42,754 nt of DNA from Caulobacter sp. 602-2. Lineage in GTDB: Bacteria; Pseudomonadota; Alphaproteobacteria; Caulobacterales; Caulobacteraceae. Shown here piece by piece: positions 15,801 to 24,166 of this stretch (the first letter of the stretch is position 1; every line of letters starts with the position of its first letter). Both the position numbers and the translations under genes were made by a program. Location of the stretch: positions 1 through 42,754 of the forward strand of contig NZ_JAAKGT010000021.1 in NCBI RefSeq assembly GCF_011043625.1. The letters run 5' to 3'. The notes under the pieces were generated by a model. The model was not told the DNA's origin and searched no databases. It worked only from the letters and a program-made list of their open reading frames with translations.

Positions 15801-17008
15801 CCCCGGTCTCCTGCCCCGCCGCCGACGCTCCCCTGGTCCAGGGCCTGATCGGTTCGGTCGACTGCCAGGTGCATGGCCTGGCCCAGGCCGGCTATGCGGC
15901 CCTTTCGGCGCCCGGCTCGCCGGTCTCGACCCTGCTGACCGTGCTGATGACCCTGTACGTGGCCTTCATGGGCTACCGGCTGGTGCTGGGCCGTGGAGCC
16001 TTGCGCATCGGCGACGCCACCATCGCGGCCGTTAAGCTGGCCCTGGTCGTGGCGCTGGCCACCAACTGGGCGCTGCTGGAGACCCTGGTCTACGACCTGC
16101 TGTTCAAGGCCCCGGCCGAGATCGGAAGCCTGCTGCTGGCCCAGCTGGACGGAGGCGCCGCCGGCAAGCTTGATCCCTACGCCCGCCTGCAGTTCGCCTT
16201 CGACGCGCTGCAGGAGGCGGCCCAGCACTTCGCGACCAGGGCCGGCGCCCGCGACGCGGCGCTGCAGGGCGGCCCGGGCTTCGCGGCCTTCGCCGCCAAT
16301 GTCGGCGGCCTGGTGATGCTGCTGACCAGCCTGGGCGTCGTCCTGGCCTGCAAGGTGGTGCTGTCGGTGCTGCTGGCGCTGGCCCCCATCGTCGCCGGCC
16401 TGCTGCTGTTCGAGACCACCCGCGGTCTCGTCGAGGGCTGGCTGAAGGCGATGATCGCCCTCTCGATCCTGCCGATGATCGCCACCCTGGCCCTGTCGCT
16501 GGAACTGGCGATGATGGCTCCGTCCCTGAAAGCCCTGGCGGCCATGAAGGACGCCCAGCAGTTCGCCGAGCTCGACATGGGTCCGGCCGTCACGGTGCTG
16601 GTGCTGAGCCTGGTCTTCGCGGTCGTGCTGGTCGCCGCGACCATCGCGGTGTGCGTGATCGTGGCCGGCCTGCGCCTGCCGCGCGAACGGCCAGCCGGCG
16701 AGGCCTCCGCCGCGCCGTCGATCACGAGCGGCGGCTCCTACGCCATGCCGCTGGAGCCGCCCTCGCGCGCCGCCCACCTGGCCGCCGCCGCCGTCAGCCT
16801 GGCCCGGCGGGAAGAACAGTCCGCCAGCGCCGCCGCCGCGTCCTCGCCCGCCGGCCCGCGCCGCCTGGTGGTGGTGTCCGACCGCTCGGCCGCCGCGCCC
16901 GCGACCGGCCCGACCACCGCACCTGCCGCCGCCATCCCGCTGGGCGCCAGCTATCGCCGCCCGGCCTCGCCCCGCCGCACCGCCTCCGGAGCCCGGAGAG
17001 ACCAGTGA
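15797..17008 (+). CDS. virB6: VirB6/TrbL-type polytopic channel protein
   Basis: A 403-residue inner-membrane protein with at least five hydrophobic helices: about residues 40-60, 75-95, 165-205 (two), 215-240 and 265-295. The pattern, and the ILPMIATLALSLEL segment, fit VirB6. The C-terminal 100 residues are Ala/Pro/Ser-rich and probably disordered. VirB6 lines the inner-membrane part of the channel. ATG 15797 overlaps the virB4 stop (ATGA); no separate VirB5 minor pilin gene lies between virB4 and virB6, where many systems have one. Confidence 0.87.
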   Translation: MTPVSCPAADAPLVQGLIGSVDCQVHGLAQAGYAALSAPGSPVSTLLTVLMTLYVAFMGYRLVLGRGALRIGDATIAAVKLALVVALATNWALLETLVYDLLFKAPAEIGSLLLAQLDGGAAGKLDPYARLQFAFDALQEAAQHFATRAGARDAALQGGPGFAAFAANVGGLVMLLTSLGVVLACKVVLSVLLALAPIVAGLLLFETTRGLVEGWLKAMIALSILPMIATLALSLELAMMAPSLKALAAMKDAQQFAELDMGPAVTVLVLSLVFAVVLVAATIAVCVIVAGLRLPRERPAGEASAAPSITSGGSYAMPLEPPSRAAHLAAAAVSLARREEQSASAAAASSPAGPRRLVVVSDRSAAAPATGPTTAPAAAIPLGASYRRPASPRRTASGARRDQ

Positions 17009-17037
17009 CCCCGCTTACCCGTTCCGGAGTTTCGCCC

Positions 17038-17772
17038 GTGAAGCGCTCGCTTCTGGCCCTGTCGCTCGCCTGCGGCCTGGCCGCCCCGGCCCTGGCCCAG
17101 ACCGCCGCCCCGGCGGCGGCGTCCAAGCCGGCCGACCCCCGCATCCGCACCCTGCCCTACGACCCCGACCAGGTTCACCGGCTGGTCGGCGTGCTGGGCT
17201 TCCAGACCATGCTGGAGTTCGCCCCCGACGAGCGGATCGAGAACGTCTCGATCGGCGACGCCCTGGGCTGGCAGGTCACGCCCAACAAGCGCGCCACCCT
17301 GCTGTTCCTCAAGCCGGTCGACCGCGCCCCGGCCACCAACATGACCGTTGTCACCGACCGCCGCCGCTACGTCTTCGAACTGGTGATCGCGCCGGCGAGC
17401 GCGGCCGAGGCGGCCTATGTGGTGCGCTTCCGCTATCCGTCGGTTCCGGTCGAGGTCGCCGCACCGCCGGCCAGGGCCGCGACGGCCCAGGCGCCGCTCA
17501 ACGCCGCCTACACGATCAAGGGCGCGGGCGCCCTTGCCCCGACGCGGGTGTTCGACGACGGCCGCGCCACCTATTTCGCCTGGCCCCAGCAGGCCGACCT
17601 GCCGGCCATCTTCGTCATCGGCGCCGACGGCGTCGAAGGCCTGGCCAACGCCGTGGTCAAGGACGGCTACCTGGTCGTCGACCAGCTGGCCCCGCGCTTC
17701 GTGCTGCGCAGCGACAAGGCCAGCGCCACCGTCGTCAACGGCGCCTGGCAGGCCCAGGGGAAGGCCCGATGA
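17038..17772 (+). CDS. virB9: VirB9/TrbG-type outer-membrane complex protein
   Basis: A 244-residue periplasmic/outer-membrane protein of the core complex. The signal peptide KRSLLALSLACGLAAPALAQ is followed by the VirB9 N-domain (IRTLPYDPDQVHRLVGVLGFQTMLEF...IGDALGWQV...LFLKP) and a C-domain (YTIKGAGALAPTRVFDDGRATYFAWPQ...LPAIFVIGADG). GTG 17038, with GGAG 8 bases upstream, begins a compact signal peptide. An alternative in-frame GTG at 17005 overlaps the virB6 stop (GTGA) and would add 11 residues. No VirB8 gene precedes it, unlike standard virB operons. It overlaps virB10 by four bases. Confidence 0.9.
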   Translation: MKRSLLALSLACGLAAPALAQTAAPAAASKPADPRIRTLPYDPDQVHRLVGVLGFQTMLEFAPDERIENVSIGDALGWQVTPNKRATLLFLKPVDRAPATNMTVVTDRRRYVFELVIAPASAAEAAYVVRFRYPSVPVEVAAPPARAATAQAPLNAAYTIKGAGALAPTRVFDDGRATYFAWPQQADLPAIFVIGADGVEGLANAVVKDGYLVVDQLAPRFVLRSDKASATVVNGAWQAQGKAR

Positions 17773-18890
17773 CCCACGACATCGATCCGCGCCTGACCTC
17801 GCAGGTCCAAGACGACCTGGCCGCGGCCGACGCCCAGGCCCGCCCCGTCGTCGGCAAGGGCGGCGGGGTCTCCAACCTCGCCGTCATGGCCGGTTTCGGC
17901 GTGTTCGGCGTGGCCGTCTTCGCCTGGCTGTCCAGCCACCGGGCCGACGCCCGCCAGCGCGAGCCGGTGGCCCCGCCCGCCGCCGCCCAGCCCGCGCCCA
18001 TCGCCAAGGTCGCCCAGGTGCAGGGCCCGCTCTACGCCGTGCCCGCCCCGCAGTTCACGGTCGACAACAGCGCGCCGCCCCCCGCGCCCATGCCGCCGGC
18101 CGCATCCGCCCCGCCGCAACCCGTGCTGGTCGCAGCCCCCGTCGACGAGGCCGGCCGCCGGCGCGCGCCGACGCTGGTGGTGGATCTCAGCGACCGGGGC
18201 GCCCGCCCCGCCGCCCCGGGAACACCGACGCCGGCCGCTGGCGAGACCGGCCGCGCCGCCGCGCTCAGTTCCGACGAGCGGTTCGCCGACCGCGTCGGCC
18301 TGGACGAGGCGACCCCCGCCAAGGCCACGGCCATGCAGGACCTCGACGCCGTCATTCCCCAGGGCGCGGTGATCCCGGCGGTGATGGAGACGGCGATCAA
18401 TTCCGACCTGCCGGGCCTGGCCCGCGCCATGGTCACCCGCGACGTCAAGAGCTTCGACGGCTCGACCGTGCTGATCCCGCGCGGCAGCCGCGTCATCGGC
18501 CAGTACAAGTCGGGCCTGGCGCTGGGCGCCAGCCGCGTCTTCGTGATCTGGACCCGGGTGATCCGGCCCGACGGCGTGTCGGTGCAGATCGGCTCGCCGG
18601 CCGCCGACCCGCTGGGCCGGGGCGGACTGGAAGGCAAGGTCGACCGCCACTTCTTCACCCGCTTCGGCGGATCGATCCTGACCTCGGTGCTGAACGCCGG
18701 CGTCGCGGCGGTCGGCAACACCCGCGCCAACTCGCAGATCTACATCGGCTCGATGTCGGAGGCGGCCAACCTCGCCAACGTCGCCAAGGCCGGCAACACC
18801 TCGCCGACCATCACCACGCCGCAGGGCGCGCCGGTGACCATCTTCGTCGCCCGCGACCTCGACTTCTCCGGCGTGCGGGGCCGCAAGTGA
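17769..18890 (+). CDS. virB10: VirB10/TrbI-type core complex protein
   Basis: A 373-residue protein spanning the envelope. A short cytoplasmic N-terminus leads to one membrane helix (VSNLAVMAGFGVFGVAVFAWL, about 35-55). A long Pro/Ala-rich periplasmic linker (about 65-165) follows, then the TrbI domain (IPQGAVIPAVMETAINSDLPG...VLIPRGSRVIGQYKSGLALG...IGSPAADPLGRGGLEG) with the antenna region near TSVLNAGVAAVGN. The last residues before the stop (VTIFVARDLDFSGV) are the usual conserved ending. It would link ATP use at the inner membrane to gating of the outer-membrane pore. Confidence 0.95.
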   Translation: MTHDIDPRLTSQVQDDLAAADAQARPVVGKGGGVSNLAVMAGFGVFGVAVFAWLSSHRADARQREPVAPPAAAQPAPIAKVAQVQGPLYAVPAPQFTVDNSAPPPAPMPPAASAPPQPVLVAAPVDEAGRRRAPTLVVDLSDRGARPAAPGTPTPAAGETGRAAALSSDERFADRVGLDEATPAKATAMQDLDAVIPQGAVIPAVMETAINSDLPGLARAMVTRDVKSFDGSTVLIPRGSRVIGQYKSGLALGASRVFVIWTRVIRPDGVSVQIGSPAADPLGRGGLEGKVDRHFFTRFGGSILTSVLNAGVAAVGNTRANSQIYIGSMSEAANLANVAKAGNTSPTITTPQGAPVTIFVARDLDFSGVRGRK

Positions 18891-19867
18891 CCCATCACGC
18901 TCCCATGGGGGTCTATCTGGAGGCCTATCTGGCGCCGCTGGCGCCGTGGCTGGCCGATCCGGCGGTGACCGACCTCTACGTCAACCGGCCAGGAGAGCTG
19001 TGGGTCGAGCGGCTGGGCGGCGCCGTCGCCGCCGTCGCGGTTCCCGAACTCGACGAGACCAACCTGTGGCGCCTGGCCCGCCAGGTCGCCGCGCTCGCCC
19101 ACCAGGGCGTCAGCCGCGAGCATCCCCTGCTGTCGGCCGTGCTGCCGGACGGCGCCCGCGTGCAGGTGGTCGCCCCGCCGGCCACGCGCGGCGGGATCGT
19201 GATGGCGATCCGCAAGCACGTGGTCTCTGACCTGTCGCTCGACGACTACGCGGCCGCCGGGGCCTTCGACCACGCGACCGCGCCACCGTCCCGTCCGGAC
19301 GCGGCGCTGCGCGCCCTGCTGGACGCGGGCGACGTGCACGGCTTCCTGTCGAGCGCCGTGCGGGCGGGCAAGAACATCGTCGTCAGCGGCGGCACCTCGA
19401 CCGGCAAGACCACCTTCCTGAACGCCCTGCTGAAGGAAGTTCCGCTCGACCAGCGTCTGGTGCTGATCGAGGACGCGCCCGAGATCCGCCTCGCCCACCC
19501 CAACGCCGTCGGCCTGGTGGCCGCGCGCGGGCAGCAGGGCGAGGCCCGGGTCGGAACCGAGGACCTGCTGCAGGCCAGCCTTCGCCTGCGGCCCGACCGG
19601 ATCATCCTGGGCGAGCTGCGCGGGGCCGAGGCCTTCAGCTTCCTGCGCGCCGTCTCCAGCGGCCACCCGGGCTCGATGACCACGGTGCACGCCGACGATC
19701 CGCGCGGCGCCGTCGAGCAACTGGCCCTGATGGCCCTGCAGGCCGGGGCCAATCTTAGACGCCAGGACGTGGTCGACCATGTCGAGCGCGTCGTCGACGT
19801 CTTCGTCCAGCTTCACCGTCAGGACGGCGTCCGCGCCGTCAGGGAGATCGTCTTCATCGACAGATAG
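18887..19867 (+). CDS. virB11: VirB11-family secretion ATPase
   Basis: A 326-residue hexameric traffic ATPase of the cytoplasmic face. The N-domain (YLAPLAPWLADPAVTDLYVNRPGELWVE) is typical. Walker A GGTSTGKT is at residues 168-175, the Asp box is around LVLIEDAPEI, and Walker B with the His box is in RPDRIILGELRGAEAFSFL...GHPGSMTTVHAD. The GTG at 18887 overlaps the virB10 stop (GTGA). An ATG at 18905 would also work but has no Shine-Dalgarno. This is the last virB gene; a coupling ATPase VirD4 does not follow. Confidence 0.94.
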   Translation: MTHHAPMGVYLEAYLAPLAPWLADPAVTDLYVNRPGELWVERLGGAVAAVAVPELDETNLWRLARQVAALAHQGVSREHPLLSAVLPDGARVQVVAPPATRGGIVMAIRKHVVSDLSLDDYAAAGAFDHATAPPSRPDAALRALLDAGDVHGFLSSAVRAGKNIVVSGGTSTGKTTFLNALLKEVPLDQRLVLIEDAPEIRLAHPNAVGLVAARGQQGEARVGTEDLLQASLRLRPDRIILGELRGAEAFSFLRAVSSGHPGSMTTVHADDPRGAVEQLALMALQAGANLRRQDVVDHVERVVDVFVQLHRQDGVRAVREIVFIDR

Positions 19868-19946
19868 AGACGCCCTTCGCCCGCCCTTCCTTTGTTTTCG
19901 CGTTCAGCGCGCCCGTTCCGCGGGCGTGATCGGGGACTTCTGCGCC

Positions 19947-21656
19947 ATGCGTATCAAACTTCTAGCTTCGGGGTCCGGGATCGGCCTGGCCCTTCTTCTC
20001 TCCGCCTGCGGAGGCGGTGGAAGCGGCGGCGGCGGATCGTCGACGCCCCAGGGCGGCGGCGGCACGACGCCCACCACCCCGCCGCCGGTGGTGATCTCGG
20101 CGGCCGAGGCCTCGCGCCTGGCCAAGCAGGCGAGCTTCGGCCCGACCCCCGAACTGATCGACCAGATCGTCGCGGCCAAGAACGCCGGGGCGTGGATCGA
20201 CCAGCAGTTCGCCCTGAACGCCAGCACCTACGCCGACATCGCCGCCAAGCCGGTGGCGACCAACTTCTGCACGGCGCAGAACCTGACCGGCACGGACCTG
20301 AACAACTGCAACCGCGACAACTTCGGCGCCCTGCCGATGGCCATGCGGTTCTATTCCAACGCCATGGGCAAGGACGACCAGCTGCGCCAGCGCACGGCCT
20401 TCGCCCTGTCGCAGATCGTGGTCGCTTCCGACCTGGAGGTGCACACCACCGCCGGCCTGGCGACCTTCAACCAGATCCTGCTGGGCAACGCCTTCGGCAA
20501 CTACAAGGACATCCTGCGCGAGGTGACCCTGAACCCGTTCATGGGCAACTTCCTCGACATGGTCGACAGCAACAAGTCGGCCCCCAACGAGAACTACGCG
20601 CGCGAGCTGATGCAGCTGTTCTCGATCGGCACCGTGATGCTGAACATGGACGGCACGCCCAAGACCGGCGCCGACGGTGCGGTGATCGCCACCTACTCCA
20701 ACGCCGAGGTCAAGGAAGTGGCCCGCGCGCTGACCGGCTGGACCTACGCTCGCCTGGATGGCGCGCCGATCACCGACTACGCCAAGATCGACTACTCCAA
20801 GCCGATGATCGTCAACGCCGCGCGGTTCGACACCGGGGCCAAGACGTTCCTGAACGTGACGGTCCCGGCCGGCGCGACCCAGCAGCAGAACCTCGACACG
20901 GTGGTCGACACCGTCTTCAACCACCCCAACACCGCCCCCTTCATCTCCAAGCGGCTGATCCAGCAGCTGACCCTCGCCAACCCTTCGCCGGCCTATGTGG
21001 GCCGGGTCGCGGCCGTCTTCGCCGACAACGGCGCGGGCGTGCGGGGCGACATGAAGGCGGTGATCAAGGCGATCCTCACCGATGCCGAGGCGCGCGGCTC
21101 GGCCGCCACGCCCGGCAAGGTCAAGGAGCCGGTGCTGTTCTTGACCGGCCTGGCCCGCGGCATGGGCCTGAAGTCGGACGGCTACGCCTTCTACTATCGC
21201 GACGCGGGCCTGGGGCAGATGCCCTTCCGCGCCCCGTCGGTGTTCAACTTCTACCCCTACGACTTCCCGCTGCCGCTGGGCTCGGGCGAGATGAGCCCGG
21301 CCAGCAAGCTGATGACCACCTCGACCATGGTCGCCCGCCACAACCTGGCCTGGGACTGGACCATGGCCGGCGAGGCCACCCGCACCGAGTTCAAGGCCCA
21401 GACGACCATCCCGGGCTCGACCGCCGTCGAACTGCCCTGGCCGCAATGGGAGGCGCTGGCCGCCGACGAGGCCAGGATGCTCGAACGCATCGATCTGGTT
21501 TTCCTCAACGGGACCATGACCTCGGCCCAGCGCAGCGCGCTGTCCAGCGCCATGGCCGCCGTCAAGAACACCGACCCCGCCGTCCAGGCGCGCAAGCGGG
21601 CGCAGGTCGCCCTCTACGTCGTCGCCACCTCCCCTCACTTCCAAGTCGACCGCTGA
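19947..21656 (+). CDS. DUF1800 family lipoprotein
   Basis: A 569-residue exported protein. The signal ends in the lipobox LLLSAC followed by a Gly/Ser/Thr/Pro-rich linker (about 21-50), so it should be lipid-anchored. The DUF1800 domain shows AEASRLAKQASFGPTPELID, DQLRQRTAFALSQIVV, NPFMGNFLDM, NENYARELMQLFSIG, EVARALTGWTY and FRAPSVFNFYPYDF, all recognisable family blocks. The function is not established; DUF1800 proteins usually pair with DUF1501 proteins, as here. It starts 79 bases after virB11 on the same strand, with only a weak GC-rich hairpin between, so read-through from the virB operon is possible. The DUF1501 gene follows after 3 bases. Confidence 0.9.
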   Translation: MRIKLLASGSGIGLALLLSACGGGGSGGGGSSTPQGGGGTTPTTPPPVVISAAEASRLAKQASFGPTPELIDQIVAAKNAGAWIDQQFALNASTYADIAAKPVATNFCTAQNLTGTDLNNCNRDNFGALPMAMRFYSNAMGKDDQLRQRTAFALSQIVVASDLEVHTTAGLATFNQILLGNAFGNYKDILREVTLNPFMGNFLDMVDSNKSAPNENYARELMQLFSIGTVMLNMDGTPKTGADGAVIATYSNAEVKEVARALTGWTYARLDGAPITDYAKIDYSKPMIVNAARFDTGAKTFLNVTVPAGATQQQNLDTVVDTVFNHPNTAPFISKRLIQQLTLANPSPAYVGRVAAVFADNGAGVRGDMKAVIKAILTDAEARGSAATPGKVKEPVLFLTGLARGMGLKSDGYAFYYRDAGLGQMPFRAPSVFNFYPYDFPLPLGSGEMSPASKLMTTSTMVARHNLAWDWTMAGEATRTEFKAQTTIPGSTAVELPWPQWEALAADEARMLERIDLVFLNGTMTSAQRSALSSAMAAVKNTDPAVQARKRAQVALYVVATSPHFQVDR

Positions 21657-21659
21657 GCC

Positions 21660-23018
21660 ATGACCCTTTCCCGCCGTGATTTCGGCCGGCTGCTCGCCGG
21701 CGCCTCCGCCACCGCCGCCCTCGCCCAGATCGGGGTTTCGGCCGCCGTCGCCGACACCTCCAGCTATCGCGCGATGGTCGGGGTCTTCCTGTTCGGCGGC
21801 AACGACGCCTGGAACATGGTGATCCCCAACGACGAGCGTTACGCCGACTACGCCGCCAAGCGTGCGGCCATCGCCGTCAAGCAGGACGCCCTCATGCCGC
21901 TGACCGGCACGGCCTTTGGCCTGCACCCGGCCATGGCCTCGCTGAAGAGCGCCTGGGACGAGGGCGCGCTCAGCGTCGTGCTCAACACCGGCACGCTGTT
22001 CCAGCCGCTGACCAAGACCATCTACCAGAGCCGCCCGGACCTGCGCCCGCTGAACCTGATGTCCCACGAGGACCAGCAGAACGAGTGGCAGGGCATGCGC
22101 ATGCGCGAAAAGAACCTCGACGGGTTCATGGGCCGCATCCTCGATCGCGCCGAGGCGGCCGAGATCCCGCCGCTTGTTTCGATCGCCGGCTCGCAGCTGG
22201 CCCTGCTGGGCAGCCGCAAGTCGCCGCTGATCCTGCCGTCCAGCGGCGGCATCTCGCGCAACGGCTACAACGCCGCCAGCACCGACGCGGCGGTGATCGC
22301 CCGCCAGCAGGCGCTGAACGCGTTCTCGGACGCCTCGGCCTTCGGGGCGGTGACCGACTTCACCGGCCGTGGCATGTCGTCGGCCTACGCCCAGGCGGCG
22401 ACGGCCAACACCATCGTCAGCGCCACGACCTCGACGGTGGACCAGTACTTCAAGAACCCGACCACCGGGGCGACCCTGACCAGCGAGATCTCGCGCCAAC
22501 TGCTGCGGGCGGCGCGGATGATCGAGGCCCGCAACACCCTGGGCCACGCCAAGCAGACCTTCTTCGTCAGCCAGGGCGGCTACGACACCCACAACGGCCA
22601 GGCCGCGTCGCACAACAGCCTGTACGCCGACCTCGCCATGGCCCTGGCCGCCTTCTACAACGCCATGAAGGCGCTGGGCCTGGCCAACAACGTCACCGCC
22701 TTCACGATGTCGGACTTCGGCCGGGTCTACAAACCCAACGCCAACGCCGGCACCGACCACGCCTGGGGCTCCAACCACCTGGTGCTGGGCGCGGCCCTGG
22801 CCTCGCGCAAGGTCCACGGCCGCTATCCCGACACCACCTACGGCGGGGCCGAGGACGCCTACAACGACGGCCGCTGGATCCCCAGCATCGCCGTCGAGGA
22901 GTATGTCGGCGCCATCGCCCAATGGTACGGCGTCTCGCCCGCCGACATGCCGTACGTGTTCCCCAACTGGGCGACCTGGAACGGCGGCGGACGCGGGCCG
23001 GTGCCGTTGTTCGGGTAG
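21660..23018 (+). CDS. DUF1501 family protein, Tat-exported
   Basis: A 452-residue protein with a twin-arginine signal (LSRRDFGRLLAGASATAALAQ). The DUF1501 domain is related by fold to sulfatases and alkaline phosphatases. Family blocks visible are GVFLFGGNDAWNMV, RYADYAAKR, LHPAMASLKSAWDEGALSVV, SHEDQQNEWQG, SQGGYDTHNGQ, TMSDFGR and GTDHAWGSNH, with conserved Asp and His residues that would suit metal binding. It is cotranscribed with the DUF1800 lipoprotein, 3 bases upstream. The physiological substrate is unknown. A GC-rich repeat follows its stop codon and separates it from a convergent gene. Confidence 0.92.
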   Translation: MTLSRRDFGRLLAGASATAALAQIGVSAAVADTSSYRAMVGVFLFGGNDAWNMVIPNDERYADYAAKRAAIAVKQDALMPLTGTAFGLHPAMASLKSAWDEGALSVVLNTGTLFQPLTKTIYQSRPDLRPLNLMSHEDQQNEWQGMRMREKNLDGFMGRILDRAEAAEIPPLVSIAGSQLALLGSRKSPLILPSSGGISRNGYNAASTDAAVIARQQALNAFSDASAFGAVTDFTGRGMSSAYAQAATANTIVSATTSTVDQYFKNPTTGATLTSEISRQLLRAARMIEARNTLGHAKQTFFVSQGGYDTHNGQAASHNSLYADLAMALAAFYNAMKALGLANNVTAFTMSDFGRVYKPNANAGTDHAWGSNHLVLGAALASRKVHGRYPDTTYGGAEDAYNDGRWIPSIAVEEYVGAIAQWYGVSPADMPYVFPNWATWNGGGRGPVPLFG

Positions 23019-23028
23019 GAAGGGAAAG

Positions 23029-23134
23029 ACCCCCTCCGGCCCTCCGGGCCCCCTCCCCCGAAGGGGCAGGATCTGGTCGGCGCGGCGCAGATGCTCCCCC
23101 TCTGGGGGAGCTGTCGCGGAGCGACTGAGGGGGT
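23029..23134. repeat. Intergenic GC-rich repeat element with inverted ends
   Basis: About 106 bases, bounded by ACCCCCTC (23029-23036) and GAGGGGGT (23127-23134), which are exact inverted repeats. Internal hairpins are GCTCCCCC/GGGGGAGC (23093-23111, loop TCT) and GTCGC/GCGAC (23113-23125). This GCTCCCCC-GGGGGAGCTGTC-GCGACTGAGGGGG pattern is one I know as a common intergenic repeat in alphaproteobacterial genomes. It ends one base before the epimerase stop codon and lies between convergent genes, where it could act as a bidirectional terminator. Confidence 0.75.
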
Positions 23135-23135
23135 G

Positions 23136-24140
23136 CTACCCCGCCAACTCCGCCAGTCCCTGCTCGCGCGACACCGCCGGCGCATAGCCCAGCGCCGCGC
23201 GGGCCTTGGCGATGCTGACCGTCACCTCGACGGCCGAGGTGGCGTAGACCTGCCGGCTGAGCGGGCCCTTGAGGCGGCCGCCGCTGATCGCCGCCAGGGC
23301 GTCTCCGACCGTGGCGATGGTCTTCAGCAGGCCGCGCGGAACGGTCTTGTCCGGCGCCGTCAGGCCCTGGGTGGCCAGAAGGCGCGTGGCGAAGGCGCGG
23401 AACTCCACCGGCTCGCCGTCGGTGATGAAATAGGCCTGCCCGCCGGCCCCGTTCCTCAGCGCCAGCGCCACGCCCTCGCACAGGTTGGCGACATGGGTGG
23501 TCGAGGTGCGGTAGCGGCCGCCGTCGATCCAGGCGAAGGCGCCCGAACGCACGGCGTCGGCCAGTTGCGGCAGGGCCGTGGTGTCGTCACGCCCCCAGAC
23601 GAAGCGCGGCCGCACGGCCATGACCTCGAAGCCCGGCTCGCTCATCGCAAGCGCCAGGCGCTCGGCCCGCCCCTTGGTCTTCGAATAGGCCCCGGCCGGA
23701 CGCGCGGGATAGGGATGGTCCTCGGTCGCCCCGACCAGCGGCGCGCCGTCCAGCAGCACCGACTCCGTGCTTATCAGCACCGCGCGCGACACGCCCGCCG
23801 CCTTGGCGGCGGCCAGCACCGCGCGGGTCCCCTCGACATTGATCCGTTGAAGCCTGGCCTCGACGCCGGCCCCGTGATCGGTGTCGGCGGCGGCGTGGAC
23901 CAGGGCGTCGCAGCCGGCCATGCCCTCCGCCAGACGCGGATCGAAGAGGTCGCCCTCGAAAGGCTCGGCGCCCAGGTCGCGGACGGTCTCGATGGCGGCC
24001 GCGCTGCGGGCCAACGCCACGACCTGCACCCCGTCGGCGACGAGGCGGCGGATCAGGTTGCGGCCGACATAGCCGCTGCCCCCGGTGAGAAACAGGCGCG
24101 CGGGCGCGCGCCCGCCGACGGCGGGTTCGTTGAAGGTCAT
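23136..24140 (-). CDS. NAD(P)-dependent epimerase/dehydratase (extended SDR)
   Basis: A 334-residue Rossmann-fold enzyme. The nucleotide-binding motif TGGSGYVG is at residues 19-26, the early acidic and NAD-binding contexts are in FEGDLFDP and HAAADTDHG, and the catalytic pair is Y152 and K156 in YSKTK. The RPRFVWGRDD and TTHVANLCEGVALAL segments resemble 3-beta-hydroxysteroid dehydrogenase/isomerase and dihydroflavonol-reductase-like SDRs, so a sterol-like or aldehyde/ketone substrate is possible but unproven. Its start lies 26 bases after the TetR gene, so it is probably the regulated partner of that repressor. The stop codon touches the repeat at 23029-23134. Confidence 0.9.
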   Translation of the reverse strand: MTFNEPAVGGRAPARLFLTGGSGYVGRNLIRRLVADGVQVVALARSAAAIETVRDLGAEPFEGDLFDPRLAEGMAGCDALVHAAADTDHGAGVEARLQRINVEGTRAVLAAAKAAGVSRAVLISTESVLLDGAPLVGATEDHPYPARPAGAYSKTKGRAERLALAMSEPGFEVMAVRPRFVWGRDDTTALPQLADAVRSGAFAWIDGGRYRTSTTHVANLCEGVALALRNGAGGQAYFITDGEPVEFRAFATRLLATQGLTAPDKTVPRGLLKTIATVGDALAAISGGRLKGPLSRQVYATSAVEVTVSIAKARAALGYAPAVSREQGLAELAG

Positions 24141-24166
24141 GCTTTCCAGGTCCTAGGTGGGGGTCT

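Noticed and set aside
12191..19867. Integrative conjugative element or plasmid transfer region
   Set aside because: There is no relaxase, coupling protein, integrase, partition gene or flanking direct repeat within the window, and base composition matches the neighbours.
19908..19926. Hairpin between virB11 and DUF1800 as a terminator
   Set aside because: The stem is short (about 6 bp) and no T-run follows; too weak to call.
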